The notes beneath the pieces were generated by a model. It was not told the DNA's origin, did no database searches, and worked only from the letters and a program-made list of their open reading frames with translations. From Clostridium sp. K13 (GTDB lineage: Bacteria; Bacillota; Clostridia; Clostridiales; Clostridiaceae): 64,000 nt of DNA. The position numbers were made by a program, and so were the translations under genes. This document shows positions 8,358 to 14,313 of the stretch, piece by piece; the stretch's first letter is position 1; every line of letters starts with the position of its first letter. The stretch lies in contig NZ_JAASHM010000008.1 of the NCBI RefSeq assembly GCF_019734195.1, forward strand, positions 1-64,000, in the 5' to 3' direction.

Positions 8358-8546
8358 ATGAAATATAATAAAGATAATGTGATTTACATCGATTTCATAT
8401 TCAAAAGAAAAAAAATTACTTCTAAACCATTTTTATTTTTCTATAAACTTTACTCAAGGTTTATAACAATATTACCAACTGGACTAACACTATCCAGAAA
8501 AAAGAAGACAACTTCATATAACAATAGAAAGACTTCTAACTATTAA
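8358..8546 (+). CDS. Small basic protein of unknown function
   Basis: The ATG at 8358 follows GGGGGAG at the right distance, so I prefer it to the ATG at 8346, which overlaps that site. The 62-residue product begins with MKYNKDNVIYIDFIFKRKK, has a weakly hydrophobic middle and a basic C-terminus (SRKKKTT...NNRKTSNY). I do not recognise a family. It lies between the divergent sortase gene and ispF, 80 bp before the latter. The good ribosome binding site is the main support that it is real. Confidence 0.5.
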   Translation: MKYNKDNVIYIDFIFKRKKITSKPFLFFYKLYSRFITILPTGLTLSRKKKTTSYNNRKTSNY

Positions 8547-8626
8547 TTATAAATATCCCATTTTTGTTATATTCATTTTTCATCTTTATGTTAAAATATA
8601 TTTAAAAAAATTAATGAGGTGATTTA

Positions 8627-9100
8627 ATGAGAATAGGAATGGGATATGATGTACATAAATTAGTTGAAAATAGAGATTTAATTCTTGGAGGGGTTAAGAT
8701 ACCTTATGAACTCGGCTTATTGGGACATTCTGATGCTGATGTTTTGCTACATGCAATAATGGACTCTTTACTTGGTGCTTCTGCATTAGGTGATATTGGT
8801 AAACACTTTCCTGACACTGATCCTAAATATAAAGGTATATCTAGTATAGAGTTGTTAAAACATGTTGGAAACTTATTAAATGAACATAACTATAAAATTG
8901 GAAATATAGATGCAACAATAATTGCTCAAAAGCCTAAAATGGCTCCTCATATACCTACAATGAGAGAAAATATTGCATCTTCACTAAATATATCAATAGA
9001 TCAGATAAATGTTAAAGCAACAACGGAAGAAGGACTTGGTTTTACAGGAGAAGGCTTAGGTATATCTTCTCAAGCTATATGCTTACTTAATAATAATTAA
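8627..9100 (+). CDS. ispF: 2-C-methyl-D-erythritol 2,4-cyclodiphosphate synthase
   Basis: IspF converts CDP-methylerythritol 2-phosphate to the cyclic diphosphate in the MEP isoprenoid pathway. The 157-residue product is of normal family length. It starts with [12 protein letters not shown] (metal ligands Asp and His) and contains [11 protein letters not shown] with the third metal-binding histidine, [11 protein letters not shown], and the C-terminal [16 protein letters not shown] signature. It functions as a homotrimer in the cytosol. GAGGTG precedes the ATG. No other MEP-pathway gene is in the window. Confidence 0.97.
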   Translation: MRIGMGYDVHKLVENRDLILGGVKIPYELGLLGHSDADVLLHAIMDSLLGASALGDIGKHFPDTDPKYKGISSIELLKHVGNLLNEHNYKIGNIDATIIAQKPKMAPHIPTMRENIASSLNISIDQINVKATTEEGLGFTGEGLGISSQAICLLNNN

Positions 9101-9310
9101 GAAGTTAAGTTTTGAACATCGCTTCGCTAGTTCAAAAAAAGTAAGAGTTGCCTGCGGCAACATTAAGAGCCTTACGGCTAGTTAAATAAAATAATTTCTC
9201 AAATTATTTTATCAAAGTTTGCTTCAGCAAACTCTTAACTTATTAATGTTGCAAATGGCAACTCTTAACTAAGTTTAATTAGCATCAGCTACATTAAACT
9301 TCTTAACTGC
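9101..9310. repeat. Array of about seven short hairpins between convergent genes
   Basis: Between the stops of ispF and the metT-like gene lies a run of small inverted repeats with different stems: TTTGAAC/GTTCAAA, GTTGCC/GGCAAC, AGCC/GGCT, AATAATTT/AAATTATT, AGTTTGCT/AGCAAACT, GTTGC/GCAAC and AGTTTA/TAAACT. They are spaced by variants of AACTCTTAACT or its complement. No open frame with a ribosome binding site is present. Stem sequences differ while spacers recur, which is unlike a simple terminator. Confidence 0.6.
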
Positions 9311-9314
9311 TAAA

Positions 9315-10622
9315 CTATTTTCTTTTTTTATCAAGAACATTGTTGTTCTTTTTTCTATTATACCAAACTATCGCTATGATAGCTGAAACTCCCATTAAAT
9401 ATGGATAAAACAGATATTTCATTATTGCAAATGGTGAAAGTGCTGCAAGTCCTGCTGCTGATATAAGCTGTGCCCCATAAGGTATAACCCCTTGGAATGC
9501 ACATGAAAACATATCCATAATACCTGCAACTCTCTTAGGTTCAAGTCCTACTTCATCAGATATATCTTTAGCTATAGGGCCTACTGTAACTATAGCAACA
9601 GTATTATTAGCTGTACAAATATCAACTAAACTTACTAAAGCCGCAATTCCAAATTCAGCTCCCATTTTACTCTTAAACCCTCTTAATCCTTTATTTATTA
9701 TAAAATCAATTCCACCATTATATTTTATAATCTCTATAGTACCTGCAATTAAAAGTGATATTATTATAAGTTCACTCATTCCACCAATACCATCAGCTAT
9801 TGATCCAAAGAATCCCAATAAATCAAAACTTCCACTAACAAAACCTATAACTCCTGCTATTACCATTCCACCTAATAAAACAACAATAACATTTAATCCT
9901 ACTAATGCTCCTATTATAACTGCAATATAAGGTACTATCTTAATTAAACTATAATCTAACGCTTCAACAGTAGTTATTGACGCATCTTTTGTTATTAATA
10001 CAAATATAAGTGCTGTAATAATTGCCGCTGGTAATACTATTTTGAAGTTCATCTTAAACTTGTCCTTCATTTCACACCCTTGAGTTCTAGTTGCTGCAAT
10101 TGTTGTATCTGAAATCATAGATAAATTATCACCAAACATTGCTCCACACACTACTGACGCAACTGCAACTGCTGTAATTATTCCTGTTTTTTCTGCAACG
10201 CCAACTGCAATTGGTACTAATGCAACTATTGTTCCCATAGATGTTCCAACTGATAACGATATAAAACAAGCAATTATAAATATTCCTGCAATCATTATAT
10301 TACTTGGAAGTATTGATAAACCTAAATTTACAGTTGAGTCAACTGCCCCCATTGACTTTGCAACTTGTGCAAATGCTCCTGCAAGTATAAAAATTAATAC
10401 CATTAAAATAATATTACTATTTCCTGCACCCTTACAGAATATTTCTACCTTATCTTCAAATTTTACTTTTCTATTCATAAGTAATGCAACTAATGTTGCT
10501 GCTAAAAATGGTACTATTACTGAAACTGCATAAAAATCCTTCGCTAATAAAGCTGATGCTACATAAACAATTATAAATACAAGTAACGGTAATAATGCCC
10601 ATCCATTCCCTCTTTTGTTCAT
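9315..10622 (-). CDS. metT: NhaC-superfamily transporter, probable methionine transporter MetT
   Basis: This 435-residue integral membrane protein has about 11-12 hydrophobic segments and belongs to the NhaC Na+/H+ antiporter superfamily. Family signs include SVGTSMGTIVALVPIAVG and CGAMFGDNLSMISDTTIAATRTQGCEMKDKF. The gene lies directly behind a complete SAM-I riboswitch. S-box-controlled NhaC-type transporters were predicted by comparative genomics to import methionine (MetT), and I follow that here. Substrate specificity is therefore inferred from regulation, not from the protein itself. AGGAGG precedes the ATG. The annotation as a simple Na+/H+ antiporter is the alternative. Confidence 0.8.
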   Translation of the reverse strand: MNKRGNGWALLPLLVFIIVYVASALLAKDFYAVSVIVPFLAATLVALLMNRKVKFEDKVEIFCKGAGNSNIILMVLIFILAGAFAQVAKSMGAVDSTVNLGLSILPSNIMIAGIFIIACFISLSVGTSMGTIVALVPIAVGVAEKTGIITAVAVASVVCGAMFGDNLSMISDTTIAATRTQGCEMKDKFKMNFKIVLPAAIITALIFVLITKDASITTVEALDYSLIKIVPYIAVIIGALVGLNVIVVLLGGMVIAGVIGFVSGSFDLLGFFGSIADGIGGMSELIIISLLIAGTIEIIKYNGGIDFIINKGLRGFKSKMGAEFGIAALVSLVDICTANNTVAIVTVGPIAKDISDEVGLEPKRVAGIMDMFSCAFQGVIPYGAQLISAAGLAALSPFAIMKYLFYPYLMGVSAIIAIVWYNRKKNNNVLDKKRK

Positions 10623-10652
10623 TATTAATTCCTCCTAAATTATTTTTTTCAA

Positions 10653-10894
10653 TAAAAAAAGCCCCTGAGAAACTCAGAAGCATAAAACTCTAAACTACAT
10701 ATATTTCTCTCATCTATCAGGATTTAGCACCACATTAATACAGCTATCAATTAGTAATTTTTAGTTAGTAGTTCATAGATGAAATTCCAAAAAATTTCTT
10801 TCAATTTAACTACTCACTATTAACTTCTAACTAGTAACTATTAATAGGTTGCCGGGCTTCATAGGGCCAGTCCCTCCACCACTCTTGATAAGTA
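10653..10894 (-). promoter_or_regulatory. SAM-I (S-box) riboswitch upstream of metT
   Basis: Read on the minus strand, the aptamer shows the conserved SAM-I blocks: TTATCAAGAG, GGTGGAGGGACTGGCCC, a GAAGCC-GGCAACC block and GGTGCTAAATCCTG, closed by GATAG. The expression platform is a terminator stem at 10661-10681 (GCTTCTGAG/CTCAGGGGC) followed by a T-run, so high SAM should turn metT off. The P3 arm is unusually long: about 115 bases lie between the conserved CAACC and GGTG (10732-10846). They form an A/T-rich hairpin with AACTACTAACT-type repeats. Confidence 0.93.
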
Positions 10895-11090
10895 TTCTTT
10901 TAAGTGAAACTCCAAATTTTCAATTTGGTTAGTTGAACTTACATCTCCCATTTTAAAGAAGATGATTATATATTAATATTAACAAATTAATAATTTTATG
11001 TCAATAAAAAAGTTCTTTCAATAATATTTTATCAACATTTTTTATCTTTTATTAATTATATATATATATATATCTTTAATATTTATTTGC

Positions 11091-11129
11091 AAAAAAATAA
11101 AAGGAAGTAAAATTAATTACTTCCTTTTA
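11091..11129 (-). terminator. Terminator of the tRNA-Gly/tRNA-Lys unit
   Basis: The stem AAAAGGAAGTAA/TTACTTCCTTTT is followed on the minus strand by a run of Ts, directly after the 3' end of tRNA-Lys. Confidence 0.8.
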
Positions 11130-11205
11130 TGGTGCGCCATCACGGGTTCGAACCGGGGACACCCTGATTAAGAGTCAGGTGCTCTACCAACTGAGCTAAT
11201 AGCGC
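11130..11205 (-). tRNA. tRNA-Lys (anticodon CTT)
   Basis: The 76-base gene has acceptor arms GCGCTAT/ATGGCGC with one G-T pair, a D-arm and the GGTTCGAACC T-arm. The anticodon loop CTCTTAA sits between CCTGA and TCAGG, giving CTT (reads AAG). CCA is encoded. It is preceded by tRNA-Gly on the same strand and followed by a terminator. Confidence 0.95.
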
Positions 11206-11220
11206 ATAAAATTAAATAAA

Positions 11221-11294
11221 TGGAGCGGGTAGTGGGAATCGAACCCACCTTTCCAGCTTGGAAGGCTGGAGTATTACCGATATACGATACCCGC
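11221..11294 (-). tRNA. tRNA-Gly (anticodon TCC), copy 1
   Basis: This 74-base gene has perfect acceptor arms GCGGGTA/TACCCGC, a U discriminator, an encoded CCA and the anticodon loop CTTCCAA, giving TCC. It is identical to the copy at 12699-12772 in the same orientation. It is transcribed toward tRNA-Lys. Confidence 0.96.
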
Positions 11295-11347
11295 ATGTTC
11301 TTAACAGTATTAATTATAATAAATAGTAATAATACTGTCAAGACATT

Positions 11348-12022
11348 TTATATTACTTCCGTAAGACTTTTCTGTAATATTTTCCTAAAAACCTCACCAG
11401 CTTTTTTATTAATTGTTGCATCCTTGCATATCTCTAACCAGGTTTCTATATCTTCATTAGTTTTCTTCTTAAACTCATCTTCGCTACTTGACATATAGTT
11501 TGATTCAATTACAAACTTCCCCAATTCTTCAGGTTTTTCAAATATCTTTAAATATAAGAATTCACTACTATCTCCATACCAAGTTCTATTAAATTCTCTT
11601 ACAAATTTTTTTATTTCTCTAATTAATTTATTCTTAGGTAAATCCCAACATTTTTTAATCATATTAACATGTTTTCTCATATTTTCAGCTTCTTCTTTAG
11701 TAATTTTTTTATTTCTTTCACCATCACTTATTATTTGCTCTACTGATTTTATAGGAATTGATTGAATTGATCCTTCTTTAGAATTAATCCATATATAAAA
11801 AGCTTCTGGTAAAAAAGAATATTGAATATAACCTATTAGAGCTCTAACATCAGGTAAATATCCCCAAATATTACTTAATCCATTTTCCCTGCAAAAAATT
11901 AATGTGTGAATATAAAGGCTTTTATCTGTTGGCATTTTATTCATAAGCATATGCCCTCTAATAGTTCTATTTTCACTAATTAGTTCTTTCCAATAATCAA
12001 GAGAATTATAATTTTGCCTCAC
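11348..12022 (-). CDS. Hypothetical protein (about 224 aa)
   Basis: I do not recognise this family. The soluble product has no signal or membrane segment. It begins near VRQNYNSLDYWKELI, contains a Trp/Tyr-rich middle (NIWGYLPDVRALIGYIQYSFLPEAFYIWINS) and a mainly helical, charged C-terminal half. The ATG at 12040 has no ribosome binding site, whereas AAAGGTGAT lies properly before the GTG at 12022, so I use the latter. The gene sits between two identical tRNA-Gly genes with a divergent HNH-type gene. That layout suggests it arrived as a small cargo module, and a defence role is possible but unsupported. Confidence 0.65.
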   Translation of the reverse strand: MRQNYNSLDYWKELISENRTIRGHMLMNKMPTDKSLYIHTLIFCRENGLSNIWGYLPDVRALIGYIQYSFLPEAFYIWINSKEGSIQSIPIKSVEQIISDGERNKKITKEEAENMRKHVNMIKKCWDLPKNKLIREIKKFVREFNRTWYGDSSEFLYLKIFEKPEELGKFVIESNYMSSSEDEFKKKTNEDIETWLEICKDATINKKAGEVFRKILQKSLTEVI

Positions 12023-12182
12023 ATTATCACCTTTCTTCATAATTTTTAATATAATATACTATATATTAATACTAACACTTTATAGCAAAACTAATCAATA
12101 GTAAGGGCTTAAAGTTATGTAAGTTTGATATTTCACACAATTTAGATTATAATATAATAAAAGGATTAAAGGGGGCAATCCA

Positions 12183-12584
12183 TTGTACAATTGTGAGATA
12201 TGTGGCGATAAGGCGGATATTCATCATATAGTTCATAGAAGTGAAGGCGGTTTTGACATTGAAGTAAACTACAAATATTTATGTGCTTTACATCATAGAG
12301 GTAAAAACGGTCCGCATCAGAATCAATTTGTTGATCTTCAATATAAAATCGATATGCAAACTAAATTGTACAGCATTCTGCCAAAAGAGTATTATTCTCC
12401 AAAAGAAATATCACAAATTTTAGGTATCCATAATAACTCTCTAAAGAGATTATTAAAAAACCTAAAAAGATATAAAGAAGGATATAAAAAAGAGGATATA
12501 ATTTTTACTTTAATGGGTTGTGTCAGATATACTGTAGATACTTTAGAAGAACTTGCTCTAGATTTGTTAATAGATGTTCTTTAA
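12183..12584 (+). CDS. HNH-type zinc-finger protein (possible endonuclease)
   Basis: The 133-residue product starts with CEICGDKADIHHIVHRSEGG and continues to LCALHHRGKNGPHQN. This is the Cys-x2-Cys plus His-His arrangement of an HNH/ICEA-like nuclease fold, with the IHHIVH stretch as candidate active site. The second half (about 65-133) has helix-turn-helix character (SPKEISQILGIHNNSLKRLLKNL), which could bind DNA. The TTG start at 12183 follows GGGGG at good spacing. It is divergent from the hypothetical gene and followed by its own terminator. Nuclease activity and target are inferences. Confidence 0.75.
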   Translation: MYNCEICGDKADIHHIVHRSEGGFDIEVNYKYLCALHHRGKNGPHQNQFVDLQYKIDMQTKLYSILPKEYYSPKEISQILGIHNNSLKRLLKNLKRYKEGYKKEDIIFTLMGCVRYTVDTLEELALDLLIDVL

Positions 12585-12604
12585 GATTAAAATTTTGAAA
12601 CTAT

Positions 12605-12646
12605 AGTAGTATGTAATAAGTTATCTTATTCTACTACTTTTTTTTG
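12605..12646 (+). terminator. Terminator of the HNH-type gene
   Basis: A stem (AGTAGTATGTAATAAG with its near-complement) is followed by eight or more Ts on the plus strand, 20 bp after the stop codon. Confidence 0.8.
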
Positions 12647-12666
12647 TAATTAAATAAATTAATATA

Positions 12667-12694
12667 CAAAAAAAGCTGTGTAATACACAGCTTT
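12667..12694 (-). terminator. Terminator of the tRNA-Leu/Gly/Gly unit
   Basis: AAAGCTGTG/CACAGCTTT with a TAATA loop is followed on the minus strand by a T-run, immediately after tRNA-Gly copy 2. Confidence 0.85.
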
Positions 12695-12698
12695 AACA

Positions 12699-12772
12699 TG
12701 GAGCGGGTAGTGGGAATCGAACCCACCTTTCCAGCTTGGAAGGCTGGAGTATTACCGATATACGATACCCGC
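12699..12772 (-). tRNA. tRNA-Gly (anticodon TCC), copy 2
   Basis: This gene is identical over its 74 bases to the copy at 11221-11294, with the same orientation and encoded CCA. It is the last member of a unit tRNA-Leu, tRNA-Gly(ACC), tRNA-Gly(TCC) and terminator. Confidence 0.96.
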
Positions 12773-12836
12773 AAGTACATTTTTATTATAAAATCAATTT
12801 TTAATATTGTCAATATATTCTTTAAAAAAATTTATA

Positions 12837-12908
12837 AGCGAAAGACGGGACTCGAACCCGCAACATCCACCTTGGTAAGGTGACGCTCTACCATTGAGCC
12901 ACTTTCGC
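12837..12908 (-). tRNA. tRNA-Gly with anticodon read as ACC
   Basis: Acceptor arms GCGAAAG/CTTTCGC, D-arm GCTC/GAGC, and T-arm GCGGG-TTCGAGT-CCCGT are all sound. The anticodon loop TTACCAA between TCACC and GGTGG gives ACC, where bacteria normally have GCC. C35, C36 and the U discriminator support glycine identity. Unlike its neighbours it does not encode CCA. The gene looks intact otherwise. Confidence 0.8.
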
Positions 12909-12918
12909 AAAATAAAAA

Positions 12919-13002
12919 TGGTGCAGGTAAAGGGAGTCGAACCCTTACGCCATTGGCGCTAGATCCTAAGTCTAGTGCGTCTGCCAATTCCGCCATATCT
13001 GC
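12919..13002 (-). tRNA. tRNA-Leu (anticodon TAG), 5' end fused to a lipoprotein gene fragment
   Basis: The 84-base gene has the long variable arm of leucine tRNAs and the anticodon loop CTTAGGA, giving TAG (reads CTA). CCA is encoded. The acceptor stem GCAGATA/TACCTGC carries one A-C mismatch at 5:68, where GCAGGTA would be perfect. Its 5' end coincides exactly with the end of the recognisable solute-binding-protein sequence, so the first bases may derive from that gene. Confidence 0.9.
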
Positions 13003-13359
13003 AAATTTATCTGGATAAGCTGTTAAATATCCTTGAATCTTATAATCTTCTATTAAAACTACATTAGGTAACCCTTCATATGATCCTGAAGATAAACTTG
13101 TATTTAATTTAGCTACAATATCATCTTGTGCCATTGTAACTACTTCCACTTCTACATCTGGGTTGGCTTCTTTATATATTTCCTTAGCTTGATTAGCTGC
13201 TACTATATTAAATGATTCATCCCAAGCCCAAATTGTTATTTTATCACTATTACTTGAACTATTTCCTACACTAGTTGATGTATCACTATTGCCACAAGAC
13301 ACTAGACCAAAAGTTAGTACTGATGCTAATAAAATTGATGTTAATTTTTTAATTCTCAT
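13003..13359 (-). pseudogene. Extracellular sugar-binding lipoprotein, 5' fragment cut at tRNA-Leu
   Basis: The first 119 codons encode a lipoprotein signal (lipobox LVSCG, cysteine at about 22), a Ser/Asn linker and the start of a family 1 solute-binding protein (KITIWAWDESFN, EEANPD-like EIYKEANPDVEVEVVTM, and LPNVVLIEDYKIQGYL). Such proteins are around 400-450 residues long, so roughly the last three quarters are missing. The frame then runs into the tRNA-Leu gene and has no further homology. The partner permease genes are absent. The ATG follows a GGAGGGG-type site. The remnant may now provide transcription into the tRNA unit. Confidence 0.8.
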
Positions 13360-13380
13360 TTATACCCCTCCATAATTCAA

Positions 13381-13400
13381 CTCTGTAATGCTTTACAGAG
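13381..13400. promoter_or_regulatory. 20-bp palindrome upstream of the truncated lipoprotein gene
   Basis: CTCTGTAATGCTTTACAGAG is nearly a perfect inverted repeat lying 22 bp upstream of the gene start. Its core (TGTAATGCTTTACA) resembles a catabolite-responsive element except that the central CG reads GC. It is a candidate operator for a sugar-uptake operon that is now lost. Confidence 0.45.
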
Positions 13401-13536
13401 ATTATGTTTATATATTATCATATGGAACCTACTTCCTCTTAGAAATTTATTGGGATTAATTTTAAAATTCTTTAGATTATTTTTTTATCTTTAAATCAAT
13501 TTGTATTTTTTTATAAATTTGGACTTTCTTTAGTTT

Positions 13537-13770
13537 TTAATTTAAATTTTCTAATATAGTTTGTATTCCATGAGGCTTTTTGAATTCATATGAATATCCA
13601 TTATTTTTATCGCAAATAATAAATATTTCATAATTTCCTAGTATCATAAATCTATTAAAAAATATATCACTATTCTTTTTCCAATATCTAAACACCCAAT
13701 GATTAGAATGTGATGAAAAAAACTCTAGCCAATCATAAATTGTCATTTCATTCTCAAAAACTCTTTCCAT
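13537..13770 (-). CDS. Hypothetical small protein (77 aa)
   Basis: AGGAGG lies properly before the ATG. The product is aromatic-rich (IYDWLEFFSSHSNHWVFRYWKKN) with no clear membrane segment, and ends with FKKPHGIQTILENLN. No family is recognised. It stands alone between the lipoprotein fragment and the thrS leader. Confidence 0.55.
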   Translation of the reverse strand: MERVFENEMTIYDWLEFFSSHSNHWVFRYWKKNSDIFFNRFMILGNYEIFIICDKNNGYSYEFKKPHGIQTILENLN

Positions 13771-13950
13771 AATACATTCCTCCTACAATTAAGTTACATA
13801 ATATACATTGATTATATTCAAAGTAATAATCAATTATTACTATTGATATAATAATTTAATTAGAATTATTTTTATTTATCTCTACACTTATTGACATTAA
13901 TAAATTAGATAATTATAATTATTGTTAAGTAAAATTCTAATTATTTTAAT

Positions 13951-14197
13951 TCGATGACGAGACGAGTAAATTAAACCTTCATTTTCAGAGAGAAAATACA
14001 GTAGCTGAAAGTATTTTTAAATGAAATTAATTGAAAACTACCTCTGAGAGACTCTAATCCAGTCCGTTGCATCACGTTACGATGTTTACTTAAGTGGTCT
14101 ATTTTAGACAATTAAGGGTGGAACCGCGGGAATATAATGCTCTCGTCCCTTTTCTATACTATTTTGTATAAGGAAAGCGACGAAGGGCTTTTTTTAT
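13951..14197 (+). promoter_or_regulatory. T-box leader (Thr) of thrS
   Basis: Stem I begins at GACGAGACGAGTAA, with the CAGAGAG and CTCTGAGAG elements in place. The specifier region reads ACT/ACC at 14037-14042, both threonine codons. The T-box sequence AGGGTGGAACCGCGG is at 14115-14129, and a terminator with a T-run ends near 14197. Uncharged tRNA-Thr should permit read-through into thrS. Confidence 0.95.
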
Positions 14198-14313
14198 ACA
14201 GTAAATTATTATACTTTTAATTTTAAGACTAATTGTTTGAGTTAAAAATAGCTACACAACACTTTAACTCTTATTGATTAATTCTTAATTATAAACGAAG
14301 GGAGATATAAATT

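Noticed and set aside
9101-9310. CRISPR array
   Set aside because: The hairpins differ from each other in sequence and spacing is irregular; there are no identical repeats and no cas genes.
10471-10683. Minus-strand ORF overlapping the metT start and riboswitch terminator
   Set aside because: It is out of frame with metT and overlaps the riboswitch terminator and the metT 5' end.
12698-12883. ORF reading RVVGIEPTFPAWKAGVLPIYDTR (also at 11220)
   Set aside because: It is a translation of the antisense of tRNA-Gly genes, not a protein.
12832-13002. C-terminal extension of the lipoprotein frame
   Set aside because: This part of the frame is translation of tRNA-Leu and tRNA-Gly genes; I end the pseudogene at the tRNA boundary.
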